Made by a program: the position numbers and the translations under genes | Shown: positions 13,724-27,080 of the stretch, one piece after another | How positions within the stretch are numbered: position 1 is the first letter of the stretch | Layout of the letters: every line of letters begins with the position of its first letter | The notes under the pieces: model-generated | Told to the model about the DNA's origin: nothing | Databases searched by the model: none | The model's input: only the letters and a program-made list of their open reading frames with translations | NCBI RefSeq assembly: GCF_003286085.1 | Contig: NW_020825298.1 | Span: 7,626,001-7,690,000 of the forward strand | DNA length: 64,000 bases | Direction: 5' to 3' | Source: Drosophila persimilis | Lineage: Eukaryota > Arthropoda > Insecta > Diptera > Drosophilidae

Positions 13724-16700
13724 AGAGAGGACCATCCATGGCTTGAGGCGCAACAATGTAAGCTTTTTATAGTTCGCTGCCTGCGACAACAACAAAGTGC
13801 AGCAGAGAGAGAGTATAGGAAAGATGTAGGTGATATAGAGGAAGAGGAGCGATGGGTTAGTAGACGAAAAAGGAGAGTGGAGGGAGGGTTTCAGGTCAGC
13901 GACAGATTTGCAAAAATTTGCAACAATTAACGAAAATCCAATGCTCTTGGAGGAGGAATGCATTTTTTATAGATAAGGGATAAGATATTCATCGATCATA
14001 AATCGATAACATTCTCGATTACAAGTCGATAACTGAAAATAACTCAAAAGCTGATTGCAAGAGTAGCATTAAAAGCAATCAAAAATGCTCACGGAAAGTC
14101 TCCAATGGAATGAAAGTGATTCATAGATAAATTTGTGTCTGATATATAAATGAAAGATTCGAAATGAATGGTAACTATATCAAACCATATGAGCACTGAT
14201 AAATGGAACGAAAGAATTCATCAAGTCTTTGATAAAACTGATTTATATCAAGTATAAGAGATACAGATTAATGATGAAACCAACAGTTCGCCAACCTCCA
14301 TCGAAATAGAGATGTAAGATGGATTCTAAATTCTCTTCTAAGTTTTCCTCTCTCATTTTTCTCAGTCTTCATTCAGACCCTGTTCAATGTCAATATCATG
14401 ATGCCCCAATTTCCGATTCATGCTTTAAAAGTGTATTAGCAAGCGTCATCGCTGTTACTGTTGTTGCAGCTCCTGTTGTTGTTGTCGCGCGCATTCCACT
14501 GTGTGGCAAATCGAACACGTGGCAAGAGGGGCTGGGCATGGAGGTACACATTGAGGCGGTGGCAGCGGTAAAGGAGGCAGCATAACATTGTGGCAGTCAC
14601 TATGCAATTGTTGATACTGTCTTTGCATGTATTTACCTACGAGTGCCTCTGTGATTCTCTCTCTCTCTTTTTGTTGTATTGCCGTGACGCCAATATCATT
14701 TACAACAACATGCTGGGGTTACCACCAGGCGGAAAGGTGTTATGGGAGGGAGAAGATAGGTGGATAGGTGGTAACATGCTGCGGAAAATAGCACTGTTTG
14801 GTGGACTGTTGGTGCTGCTTTTCTTGAATTTGTTGAAGATTTTGTGGCTTATGTTGGTCTTAGTGTTGGTGTTATTGATTTCACTGCCATATCGTCAGAG
14901 TTTTTTATATTTTTACAAATTGTTGTAGATTTTAGACATAGATGATATGCTGTTGGTGTAGTTTTGTTGGTGTAGTTTGTTGGAATGCGATTTTTGTAAC
15001 ATTCTTATCATCATTCCATTGGAATATCTTTTGTAATTCTGTTGTTGGAACGTTTTTGTTGCAATCTTTCCATTGGAATGTTATTGTTGTTTCATTGTAG
15101 TGCTGCAGCAGCCAGTAGCCTCCAATGCTCACTCATGCGCATGGACAACATTCAGCACTGACATTTAAACGTCTTGAGTTTCGCTCAGTGCTCAACACGA
15201 GTAGCCGTTTGTAATTTAAAACCCCAAAACCCAACAACAACAACTCAACAACAACCACAACACACAATAGAATTGTAATAGAATTTTTTGTTTGTAGATG
15301 CTGTCGTCATCGCGTGTGAAAGTTTAGAGAGAGGGAAAGAGGAGAGAGATATAGGGAAGGGGCGTGGCATGAATTGAGTTGTTTGAGACATACACATCTC
15401 GGGGTGAAGAGAGCGTGGGGCATTATCAAAATGCCCCATAAAACGAATGTCAAGTTTTGAATTACAGAAACTGTCAATCACTTTATTGCCGCGAGCATTA
15501 CGGCATATACGATTACGAATAAATGTGGCATAGTCTCGTCTCGATGGAGGCCAGACCCCAGACCCCAGAGGCAGGCTGTCATTCTGATGATATCGTATTA
15601 ATTATTTGGCCAATCACTACAACATGCTTTGGATCTTTGATTTGATTGGATTTAAGATCAATTTTTGAAAGGGAAATCCAAAAGCGTGAGAAACTCATTT
15701 AGTAGAACAATAGAATGTTCATGAATTTGTGAATTTTTATGGGAATGGTGGAGGACCTTCTATAAAATTGCACAAGAAACGTATATTTAAAATAAAGAAA
15801 GTGCTCCACCCAATTAATCAAATTTTCAATTAAAATAATCTTTCAATGACAATTAACACCCACAGACAACAGATCCCCTTTTTCCGCTAATTTTTCAATC
15901 GAAAACCTCAACCTTTTCTCTGGTTTCATTCTTTGTGAGTATATCATTGAAAAGTTGTCTCTTGTTGCGAAAAATTTGCCAGAAATTTGGAGCATAGAAA
16001 AAATGTTTGTCATCAACAACTATCAATAAAATTTGAATGGTTATTACATTCAATTAGCAATGATTGTTAGTGGAAGAAAAGGCTGCTTTGAGGCCTGTTT
16101 TGAATAAGCAGCGAAAAAGAGGCACTCGTTAGGAGAATTGGAGCGAGGGAGAGAGAGGGAGAGAGAGACATTACTAGAGACTAGAGAAAGAGATAGACAT
16201 CATAGTGGAAGCGCCGTTAAGCAAATAGGAAGGAAATAAACAAGAACCAGAAACCAGACTATGGTGGAAAAACCCTCACAGAACCTCTCCCCCGTGGAAC
16301 CACTGAAGCGAGTCGTCATTGCTCCGTCACCTGTGCGCCAGGTGTAAACTACATAACCAACCAGCCACCCTCCCTACCCCCACACCCCACACCCCACGAC
16401 CCAGAACCCCCTGTTCTCTTCTGCAACGGAAATGCTGGACAAGAGATAGAGACAGACAGAGAGAGAGAGAGGGAGAGGGAGAGATAGAATCTGTGGAAAT
16501 GACACTAGGAAATCGCTGGTAAACAATGCGCAAAACACTGAAGAAAATGCTTGGGCCCCCCAAAGCTCACACAGATTTCAGATAAGGCAATACATACATA
16601 CATATAAAGGCGGAGAGAGGGGAGGGAGAGTCACTATAAAAAGAGAGGTCTAGATAGAGTCTCTGACTAGAGATTTAATCGCCATGCAAATTTTGTCACG

Positions 16701-18384
16701 TCTGTGGCGGCAACCACGGAAGACGATGCTTAGACGTGGGTTAATGCTGGGAGTCTCCGGTCTAGATAAATGGATAATGGAGAGCAAAATATAGACAGAG
16801 AGACAGAAAGAGAGAGAAAGAAAGAGTCTCACTTTAAGAGAGAGATAATACATAAACCAACTGTCACAAAGAGTCCAAAAGTGCCGCAAAGACTGGGAGA
16901 GAGAGAGAACCACCCTGATAAGGTGCTGAGCGACCTCGTTTTTTTATTTTTTATGATCAACTCAGATTCCTCGATTCCCAATGGTATATATAAAATATTG
17001 AGTATACGTATTATACATATAGTAGGCTTATAAAATCGTCCAATCCAATCGTAAATATGCACTTGTTATTTTGTTGCTTAGGCTTCAACATTTGCTTCTA
17101 CAATTGAGGCATGAGTTCAGAAACGAGGTCAATGGCTGATCGCGCAAAATGCGTAAAAAGTGGGGGAAATATGATTGAGAAACGAATGGAAGAATGCCCT
17201 AAGATTAAGGGATATGTACTCTAGTAGAAATCTAGAAAAAAAAATAATAATTTCTTAATAAGGATGCGGGTTTATGGAGTGTGATTTAAAATCATTTCAA
17301 AGAAATATTCAATATTTTAAATACAAGAATCTCCCTTATCGAAAAGGCATACTTTTTGATATACTTTTTTTTAATATTTAAATATTTATAGTATTGTAAA
17401 AGATCTATTACCCCCAGAAATCCGAGTAATATTTTTGTAAGTAATATCTTCGTATATTAAGATCCCAAAATCTGAAATCCTATCAAATATCATAGTTCTA
17501 ATAAACCCAATCACCATTTTTGTTGTTTTTAGGGTATTACAGTAAAAAGTATGTAACGCGTACTATAATTGAAGCATAAACAAAAACATTTACATAATAA
17601 TTTTCACCTATTTCTCCATGATATTCTCCTCTCTTTCCTCTCACAGTAGCTCATTCTCTCTCTTATGTTGCTGTATAGATCTTTCTCTTATTAGCTCTCC
17701 AACAAAATGTATAAATTGTTTAAACACGTTTTGTAGCTATTTAAATACGAGTATTTTCAGGGATTTCTGATCTTTGCACTCAAACCAAAATCAATATGCA
17801 TATTGATTGCTCAAATCATTCGATTAGACAACAAAAACCAAGCTAAAGATCCAAATTAAATAACTGGCACTTTATTTTTGAAAAAACATGAGAATGGTTG
17901 TTGAAAATTTGCTTAATGAAAGATGGAAGAGGGATTCCTCGCGACGCAGACTGAAAATCAGGCGGGTTTTTTTCGCGCAAAGAAAGAGAGCAAAAGGGTG
18001 GGAGGGAAGCAGCAGGAGCAGCAGACCCCAAAGCAGCAAAGAACCAGCCTATTTAGATGTAAGATCTGCGGATAGACACAAACCATAAAAAAAAATAATG
18101 TTGGCTATAGAAAAAAACAAAACAAGAGAGGAAGAGACTTTAGAGGAAGGAAGGCAGACGACGATGGCACACACCTGTCTTACGGTAACAACAACAGCTA
18201 AAACAATCTCTACAACAATTACAACAACGTCTACAACACTTACTATACAACAAAAACCATAGAGAGAGAGAGAGAGAGGGAAAACAAACTACAAGAAGGA
18301 GGAGGAACAAGCAGAGGAAAGGCGCCGCCGCGCATCTACGCGAATGTACGGCGTATGCAAAAAAGCAAAAACATTGTAGACAAG

Positions 18385-18386
<2 letters not shown>

Positions 18387-18429
<43 letters not shown>
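18387..18429. repeat. CA microsatellite
   Basis: About 21 perfect CA units. It opens a poly-Thr-His frame on one strand and a poly-Cys-Val frame on the other; neither is a gene. Confidence 0.97.
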
Positions 18430-18432
<3 letters not shown>

Positions 18433-21400
18433 CTCTACACCTTTTCGCAATATCCCCTTTCCCCCCTTGAGGCCTCTTCTCTCCAGATCTCTCGTCGAGG
18501 CCGCACCTTCCGCAAAAAAAACAGAATCTATTTTTTTTTTAGCCCCCTGCTTCTCCTCCCACCGCCTTTTTGCCTTGTGTCTTGTCGTGTGTCTTAAGTT
18601 TTTTTTGCTAATAATAATAAAAAAAAAGAGGAGATGCAGCAAAGAAAGAAAGAACGGGATGGACATCACATGACATGTTGGGTGGGACACGAGGGGCAGG
18701 CGGATGGGAGAGGGGCTACAGATCGGTCTCGAGACTTGCCCACAGGCCAATCGAAAGAGTGAGGGAGAGAGCGAGACACAGAAAGAGAGAGAGAGAGAGA
18801 GAGGGAAGGAGGGTGATTTAGAAGAGACGGATGGCAGGCCCACTGGAATGAGATCGCTCTTTTGCTTATCGCGCTTATCAAATCGGCAACTGACAGAAAA
18901 ACAAGAGAAGTTTGAGGGGGAGAAGAAGAGAAGGAGTAGGATAAGCAGAACTAGATGAAGGGAGAGGCATGAGGTAGCAGCAGCTAAAGGAGAAGTAGAT
19001 CAAGTAATGTCGAGGGGGTCCGACAGACTGGAAAAAAGCAGCCCCCTTCCTCAGAGGGTTAATATATTGCCTGGATGGGCGGAAAGATAACACATATCCA
19101 TCAGGGTTAAAGATTCTTTTATTTTCTGCTGATTTAAGATCCCATTGCTAAAGATCATCTCTGGGGTTAAGAACCCTATAAGGGATATGCAAATTGCAGT
19201 GGAATAACCCCATAAGAATATAAATTTCTTAGATAAATTTGAATACATGGAACAAAATAGAAGATATAGCAAACAATGTAGCAATATATAGAGTTTGAAA
19301 AAGTAAAAATATACTCTATATTCTATACAAACCGGAATTCAATATAGAAACCGTGAAAAATATTGTCCCGACAGATTTATTTCGTTCCTTTCTTTCGCAA
19401 ATAATGCGTATACGTAACCGTATAACAATATTAGAGACCGTGCCATGTCCTCTGTCTAATTGATTCCAGATATTTCCATTTTTCTCAGCTAATTAATCAT
19501 GAAACATCAATTAGCTGATAGCCTAAGAGACCAGATAGAGAGATCTGTCTAGAATCGAAATTCCATTCATAATTCGAAATTAACCATTAAATTAGGCTAA
19601 TAATTTCCCATATTTTATAGAAGAATTCCAAACCCCCCACATGGTGCTGTAAGAAAGATCATAAAATATTACAATCCCCCCACATGTACAATGGCTTCTC
19701 TTATCAATTCTGAACTGTTTCTTTAATCGTTCTACAGATTAGAAAAAAACGAAAGCCCGAAAAACCGAAACAGAGCTAAATTCAGCATATAACTCTGACT
19801 CGATTTTTGGGCTGATTTTTCGGCTGCTTTTTTTGTCTTTTTGCAAACCCCAAAACGTGGCCAACTGAGCGGAAAGCTTATCAGCCGAGAGCCACAAATT
19901 GGTTGATAAGCAGCCGAAAATTTTAGAATAATACTTTTTACTAGCAGGAGAGCTCTCTATCGGAGTCAATCGGAGAGAGATCTGAGCGCGGCAGAAACGT
20001 GCTGTCCGAATGGTTTCGAACCAGAAAAACACGATGAATGGCAGCACCAGCCACAAAACGCTAACGGCCAAAGTATATTGAAAGAGATTAGCATAAATTT
20101 GGAAATTTATACGAGCGATAACCGAGTCGAAAGACCAAAAAATTAAAGCGTTCAAAATATCATAAAAAAGTTACGAAGTTTAGATACTCTTTAGATTTAG
20201 GAGGAGGAGATTGGAAAAATTCTCAAAATTATCAAATTCTAATGAAATTTCATAAAAATTGTGTTTCCCTAGATAGCAATTGAAGATTAAAGATTGGGAC
20301 TCAGGGGATAATGGATTTAAAGATAATCCATTAATAATCGCCAATACCCACTTTATCAAGAGTATACCCATAACAGATCCAATCAAAACACAAAATAAAA
20401 ACCTGTTGTTGCCAAAACAAAGCTACACCAAAAACAAAAAAAAGAAACGAAAAAACTGAAATTTAAAAACATGAAATTCCAAAAATTTTGCGACTTGAAT
20501 TCTGGAAATAGAGTGACAAAGTCCATTTTGGGGCAGATTATGTAAGTGATAGATCCCCAGAGAGAGGGAACGGACAGGCGAGAGAGCATAGTGCCACGAG
20601 TCAGTGGCAGAGGGGAAAGCAGCGAAAGTGAGCAGCGCAGCTGGCGATCTTATTAGTCACGCGCTCTGCCAAGGGCACCAATGAATGGAGCAGCAGAAAT
20701 TCATTTGCTCATTTGTCTTTTTTTATTTTTACCTTTACCTTTACCTTTAGCTCTCCCTCTCCTTCTGCTTCTTGTTTTTGTCTCCTCTTTGGCACATTTC
20801 GAGCAGCAGCAGCAGCAGCAGCCTGCAAGCAGCTGGCGCCAGCGGAGCTCAATGCAGCGCAAAAGTCAACGCCAGCGCCAACGTCAACGTCAAAGTCGTC
20901 GTCTATCACGTTCATTGGCATTTTTGTTTTTGCATGCAGTGCCCGTGCGACGCTCTTTTTCCGTCCCTCTCTGATCCACTCCCGATATCTTTGGCTCTCT
21001 CAAAAATTTTTGTTCTGCTAGCAGTTCTTTAGGCTACGACTAAAAGATACCCTTCTCTTTACATAGTTGTTGAGGTAAGCAGTATATGTCATACCCCATG
21101 GCAGTTCTCTAAAGGGCATCAAAAAGGGTTTGGCTTGCTTTTCGTTTCATTCCCGTCGATCGATACTAATTGAGAGCCCCATTAATTCCGGGACTCTCCC
21201 ACCCATAGATCAATCTGCCTTTCCCTCTCTTTATCTCGTTATGACTATATTTTGTTGTTTCTTCTGCTTTATATAATATATGTTTGTTCGCTCTACCCCT
21301 TCCACCGTCCTCATCCTTCTATAATTCCCCTTCTTGTTGTTTTCTTCTTTTGCGCAACAAAAATGCCGCAAGACGTTTGTTTTGTTTTTTTTTCTTTTCT

Positions 21401-21576
21401 GCGACTGCGACTGCGCAACGACTTTGAGACGATTCCCCTACTCTCCCATCCACCTTTCAGGTATGATGGGGAGGGGGCATGGATGGAATGGCAATGGAGT
21501 GGACTTTGGGACGCCGCGTCCCAGCGTCGCAGCGCCAGACAGAAATACTACATCCCATAACAAGACAAGGCAGGGC

Positions 21577-21601
21577 CCAGACCCCAGACCCCAGACCCCA
21601 G
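21577..21601. repeat. CAGACCC heptamer repeat
   Basis: Three and a half copies of a CAGACCC heptamer. Two further copies of the same word occur at about 15552-15566, so this is a recurring simple motif. Confidence 0.85.
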
Positions 21602-22026
21602 TCAGAGTCCCCGCCAAAGTACAGCAGCACCAGCAGCAGCAGCAGACGGCAGACAATGTTGGCAACCGGTTTGCGATTTATTTTTGTTGCTGTGCTGTGC
21701 CGCCGCTCCCCGCAACAGGCCCTACTATACATCACCGTATCGCCTCCTCTCGCTTTGGCTCATTATTATTATTTGCTGAATATTTTTGGTACCCCTTTAT
21801 TGATGAGGAGTATTTACGACCCTGATAAGAGTCCCATATTTGGGTGAAACACTCGTGAATATAAGTCAAGGAATCGAGAACAATAAAACTACATAAACAT
21901 TGATGTAACAATAAATTATTCTCTTCACTACGCTCTCCAAGAGGGTATCTAAAGCCTCGATACCCTAAGGCTCCTGTCCCTTCATTCTTGTTCAACATTA
22001 AAGCTTTTTGAAGCGGATTTCCAACA

Positions 22027-22050
22027 AACACACACACACACACACACACA
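22027..22050. repeat. CA microsatellite
   Basis: About twelve perfect CA units. Confidence 0.95.
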
Positions 22051-23857
22051 TGAACACAAAATACGGAAAAAATCGAAAGGCTTCAAAAACAGTGGCCTGC
22101 AGGGACGTAGGAGGGGAGGGAGGGGTGCACACTGCAGGGCAGGCAATAAATTGAGCGAAAAGCTAAAAATAAGCTCCAATTGTCGTCGCTGACTGCGCTG
22201 CTGCAGCAGCAAACATACGTCGGCAGAGACAACTTGTCGTCGTCGATTTTTGGCCGGGCCGCCACGGTCGCCAACGCCACTGCCACTGCCGGCAGACGCT
22301 TTGGCAGCGCACGCAGCAGCAACAAAAAAACAGTAAAAGAATTTCAGAAATTGTATTATTTATTGTTTTTTGTATGGAAATATTTTGCGAGCGCTGTTTA
22401 AGCAGAAAATTAAGTAGTTTAAATAAATAATTCAACCAAAAAAGAACGACAAAAAAACTGGTAAAAAAAAACTCCATCATTGGCCTACCAAAAAAAAGCA
22501 GCAAAAAATTGTTAAACAAGAGTGGGGGAGAGAGAGACAGAGAGAGAGTGCGCTATAAAATGCAGCTGCATTAAAATAATAATTATTATACGTTTTATAT
22601 AAATTTATAATAAATTCTAAAATGTTGCCCCGCTGCTCTGAGTGAGCATTTCTGATACCCTTTAGGGAGAAGAGTTTAACGAATTACGCAAGAAGCTGGC
22701 CAGAAGGAATATGAGAGCAAAGCAGGAATACCGGATGAACGATTTAATACAAGAGACGAGTGTTGTTCCACCCTCTTTGAATACCAATTAAAGCATTTAC
22801 TACTCTATATACATATGTACATATGTATATCCCATAGGCAAAATATCGCCAAAGCCGCTTTTACTTGTTGTATTATAGATTTTATGAGCTTTTAACGGGC
22901 GGGCGTCAACGAAATGTCGTTAAAAAAGATCGAATTGAATGAGAATTGTGAATGCGAATGCGAATGGAGGAATGGCAAAGAAGTATCAATCGCTGTCAAC
23001 AGAGGCAGAGGCAGAAGCAGAGACAGCAGCAGCAACAGGGACAGAAGCCGCGATGCCAAATATGGGGCCACAGTGGGCGCTGCGCTGCTGCTGCGGCTGC
23101 AATCGGTAGCCGAAGGTGTGAAGCGACTTTTGACGGCGCCTGTCTCTGGCCTAACGAGTATTGTTGTTGCTGCTGCTTTTGCGTTTCCGATTGCGATTGA
23201 GAGTGAGATTCAGATGGTAAATGGGAGTGGAGTGGGATTGGTTTTGGGGTGGGACATTCTCATACGCATTTTTGTTGCAGATATTGTACAGGGGAGGGAC
23301 AACTAGTGCAAGAGAGCGAGTGAGACAGAAGTGATACTTAGACTAAGTAAAATATGTGATATTCGTGATAAATGCGACATTTGGGAAATTCCAGAACATA
23401 CATATGTATGTACATACATATGTCCCTCTTCTTATTTAGGGAAATTTTTGATTTGTTGGATTCCACAATAATAGGTTGTTTTCCCTGAGGAAGAGATTCG
23501 ATCTGATTCACAAAAATATATATGTATGTAGTAGATTGGAATTTCTTTCTAGAGCGAATTTTCAACATTTCGATTATTAAATACCATTGCAAGCATTGGA
23601 AATAAGAGGAATTAATGTATTTCCCTTAAGATTGTTAATGGGAAGATTCCACGTTCGATAATCTTCACGAATTCTTCGTATAAAACTCATTCAGGAATCC
23701 CACAATAAACCCTAACTAAATTTAATGCTTTTTTATGTATACAAAATAATTTCCCCCATGCCGTTCAATTGATAGGGAAATTCCATTTCTTAGCTTAGGG
23801 ATGTCAATCCGTTTCCAAAATTCTTACCGAAAAAAAAAAAAAATAGAAAAATCGTAC

Positions 23858-24910
23858 CTTTCGTTTCTTGTGATCCATTTCGAGTTGCGCCTTGTGCATT
23901 TCCTTGAGTTCCACTTCCTTGAGCTGATCGAGGATTATCTGGTACTTTTCGCGATTCTCCACGTCGAGCGCCACGTGAAGGTAGTCGTGCCAGTTGCGGG
24001 AATCGAAGCCCCAGTGGCAGGTCTGGTTCTCGAACTTCCGATGCACATGCCCCACAAACTTCTGGGGCGAGAACCATCCGTCGCACTCGAGGCACTTGAT
24101 GCACGTGGGCTTCTGGTAGGAGTACATCTCCGGTGTGCAGATCCCCTCGCATTTGCCAAAACATTTGTGGTACACGTGGAAGCTGAGGGCGCCCTTCGGC
24201 AGGTTCTCGATGGGGATGTAGCTGTTGCGATCGGAACGATGCAGCAATGCGGCACAGAGACGCTCCGCATCGGTGCGCGTTATCAATCCGCTGGCCTTCA
24301 CATCGGAGGGCAGAATCGCGGCGGCCTTGAACTCCACGAGCTGATCAGGGGTGCACTGGGAGCAGTAGATCCCCAGTTCATCGAAGATCCGATTGATCTG
24401 CTCCAGCGAGAAGTCGTTCAGGACATTGTTGAGGAACTGCGGCAGGCACAGTCGCATCTCTCCGCCCACCGAGAAGCAGCCAATGGTCTTGCCCTCCAGC
24501 CGGGTCTCGTACAGCTCCCCACAGCCCGCATCGGCCACAGAGAGGATCGGTTGCGAGAGCTCTCTCGGCGGAGTGGCAGGCGTGGCATAGATCTGAGGCG
24601 ATGCTGCCTCCCGATGGTGGTGCTGCAACTCGTGCGGCTCCGGGGAGCTGAGTATCTCCTTTTTGATGATTGGAATTCCGGGTGAAGGCGACTGCTGCAC
24701 CTTGCCCCCGCAGGTTGGACTCTCGCTGCGGATTCCGCCTCCATTGGTGGAGGCCACCTCCAGGGAAGGACAGCCGCCGACCCCTGCTGCTGCTACCGCA
24801 GCTGCTGCTGCCACGGCAAGGGCATGGCCGGGTCCTTGGAGACTCTTTGTGGCACTCGTCTGGTATTTCTTCAGCACGCTGCTGATATTCGGCGTCACGT
24901 ATTCGGTCAT
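23858..24910 (-). CDS. Snoo: Snoo (Ski/Sno family), first large coding exon, partial gene
   Basis: Snoo is the fly Ski/Sno homologue. These nuclear proteins bind SMADs and adjust TGF-beta family signalling; in flies Snoo is tied to the Activin branch. The exon encodes 351 residues. Residues 1-130 are low-complexity, with an alanine run at 32-42 and Ser-Pro motifs. About 130-225 is the Ski/Sno/Dac domain, containing LPQFLNNVLNDF. About 240-335 is the SMAD4-binding domain, with a Cys/His set (C250, C254, C258, C270, C273, C276, H288, H290) typical of its zinc fold. The helix after it (about 320-351) starts the coiled-coil part. I chose the Met at 24910 (MTEYVTPN); the frame stays open to an upstream Met at 25009 (MRKNVVPL), which is more likely 5' leader. 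The exon ends in phase 0 at AAAG/GTACGA; a second donor lies 30 bases further on. The C-terminal exons are not in the window. Confidence 0.9.
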
Positions 24911-26870
24911 GTTCTGGATCGTTAAGGGGGATCGGATCGGATCTGATCTGATCTCTTCACGTGGGACTGTGGGGCTGGGCGGCCTCAGTGGGACCACATT
25001 TTTGCGCACACTCTCTCTTTAAACTTGAATTATTTTTTGTTAACAATTTGGCACATTTGTTGATTGGTTTTGGGATTTATTTCACTTATTTGCAACTCTT
25101 TTGCATTCATCATTTTGCCGACGGCATTTCGAAAGGCGGGAAAAACGTATGTCCGCTTTTTTCGTGCAGGGGCGGGCGCGCAAATATTTCTACCCCTTTG
25201 GGTAATTTCTCTTATTTTGGGATATTTTGCGGTAAATTAAATTTTCGGCGCAATTTCTTAATTATTATTATTATTAAATTTTATATTTTTGCACACACGG
25301 ACACACACACGGGCACAGTCGGCAGACAGACACACACTCGCGCGAACGCGGGGGGATGCGGCGGTGACGTGACCCCAGACGGCGGCGACGACGGCGACAA
25401 ATTCTTATTGTGCCGCCGAAATTTCCGTTTGCCGCCTTGTTTTTGTGCACTATTTATAAACCTTTTGGTTTTGCTTTTCCTTTTGCTTTTCTCCCGCCTT
25501 GTTGCAGCTTATTTTTGCATTTCTCGTTATTAAATATTTATTTTGCATGCGGCGCCCCGCTTTGTTGTTTTGGCTTTGCTTTGCTTTACTTCAATTTCTT
25601 TCCTCTCTTTTCGCAGGCGTCCGCACGTGCGAGCTTTTTACATTTGCTTTGCCATTGCGCTCACACAGAGATACGCACGAACACTCACACACACAGAGAA
25701 ACGAACGAGCGCCCGCTACACGTCCGAACCAAACGAAGCCGAAAAAGTATCTGAGTATCTGCGTATCTGAGTATCTCAATTCTGAATATATGTTGATAAG
25801 TCGAATATTGTGTATATTTTTTGATGAAGGTGATAGTTTTTTTGCAAATATATTAATATGGACACCTTTTTGGGATAATTGAATAACATTTTAAATCTTA
25901 AATCCTATAGTATTTTTCAAATACACCCGCCTTCAAGTGTTGCTGGCGCCTAAAGATGTTGCTGGGCAACAAACGCGTGTTGCTGAGGGAAAAAGAAGGT
26001 ATGGACAGCAGCCAAAGCGGACCAGAAAATTGAGCGCATGCAAGGTAAAATGCAACCCCAATTCCATACCTACCGGGACTGCTTCATACCATATTATTGA
26101 TCAAACACGGTCAGGTGTGGTGCATATGGTCTTTGAAATGTTTCTGGAACAGTTTTCCCAGTTGTCCATACCTTTTCGCGAGATCACTTGGGAAAAATGT
26201 TGCTGAGCTCATGTTCTTAGAGTCTCTAAGAAAAACCAGACTCATGCTGTTAAGGCACCTAAAATGTCTGCTGTTAAAATACATCGTAAAGTATCGAGGC
26301 AAATAACTCAAAAAAGTTTCTACTACCTTCTGTATTTCTACCATGCTCTGATATGATAAGAACTTTCAAGTAAATTGCTATGAACCTGTTAAAGTGGCTG
26401 CTGTGGAACCAAAGCAGCCGCTCAAAGTTAACGAGCTACTAGCTTACATTTAGTTCGAGTGTTCAAATAGCCGCCAAAAAGCTGATTCATTTTATTTTGT
26501 TTTAATTTAATTAATTAATTAATTTTTATCTCGAATCGTACTTACGTGCATCATTTATTCCAATTGATTGCATTTGACTCCTTTTCGCTCATTCATTTTC
26601 AAACTTTTCTATTTGGCGCGCACCACTTTCGTCCAGTCGATAGTATCGATGGCCGAACTGATCTCATCAAACCGTTTAATGCTCTCTTTTTCGCTCTCAT
26701 TGAATCGGGTATGAATCGGTAGCAGCATTCGTTTTTAAGGTCCGAAAATGATATTATAGAATTGCGGAAATGTTTGTCATCCCAGGCTCTAATTAATGCA
26801 GAAACTGGTCAGATTTAGATTGAAAGTTATTTCAACGATATTTTGCACAGGGTATACAAACTTCCATACT
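24911..26870. other. Intergenic region and 5' leader between Snoo and ND-PDSW
   Basis: The two genes diverge here. 25010-25740 is rich in CACACA, CGCG and pyrimidine tracts and probably holds Snoo leader or promoter sequence, but no TATA box or clear transcription start is visible. A CGATAGTATCGATGG word (DRE-like) lies at about 26637-26652. The plus-strand frames at 24961-25533 and 25410-25882 are compositional and not genes. Confidence 0.5.
26841..26870. repeat. Dispersed AGGGTAT..AACTTCC element, copy 1
   Basis: Reads TTGCACAGGGTATACAAACT then TCCATAC. Related copies are at about 37820-37845 and 45747-45780 in this window. It looks like the residue of a dispersed repeat and not a local duplication. 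Confidence 0.45.
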
Positions 26871-26877
26871 CCGGTTT

Positions 26878-26946
26878 GTCAGTATATTTACGGTATACTT
26901 TGAAAATGAGACGGTATATTTTGGTATATTTCTGACGGTCACACTT
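26878..26946 (+). promoter_or_regulatory. ND-PDSW core promoter: Motif 6 and Motif 1
   Basis: Two words fit the Drosophila Motif 6 consensus KTYRGTATWTTT, at 26878-26889 (GTCAGTATATTT) and 26920-26931 (TTTGGTATATTT). CGGTCACACTT at 26936-26946 fits Motif 1 (the M1BP site). This pairing is typical of TATA-less housekeeping promoters, fits a complex I gene, and places the start near 26940-26990, about 100 bases before the ATG. A CTTGCAG just before AAGTATC (27055-27061) could be the acceptor of a short leader intron. Confidence 0.65.
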
Positions 26947-27080
26947 GAACCGAAATTTGGAATATTTTTAAGGAAAAATAAGGTTTTTAAAGCAATTTTA
27001 ATTAAACAAAGCACCTATAAAGGATAATTGACAATCTAATAAGCTCTTCCTGCCCTTGCAGAAGTATCAGAAGCTAGAAA

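Larger units (their letters stand above)
1..23857 (-). other. Probable large intron of Snoo, no supported exon
   Basis: No open frame here has the codon use or composition of the real exons at the right of the window; the frames that exist are low-complexity (GA, CA, poly-T, CAG) or AT-rich. The Snoo exon ends at 23858 with a good minus-strand donor, so its next coding exon must lie at lower coordinates. The simplest reading is that this block is Snoo intron and the next exon lies left of the window. A nested gene or a very short exon cannot be excluded by eye. Microsatellites, a minisatellite and a recursive-splice candidate are listed separately. Confidence 0.6.

Noticed and set aside
13311..13739. 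Open frame of 142 codons on the minus strand
   Set aside because: Driven by two GA microsatellites (Ser-Leu runs). Not a gene.
18289..18843. Open frame of 184 codons on the minus strand
   Set aside because: It crosses the CA microsatellite and reads as a Cys-Val run with Ser/Leu tracts from GA repeats; composition is that of simple repeats, with no splice or start context.
23801..24685. Long open frame on the plus strand opposite Snoo
   Set aside because: Antisense shadow of the Snoo exon, whose codon bias and domains are unmistakable on the minus strand.
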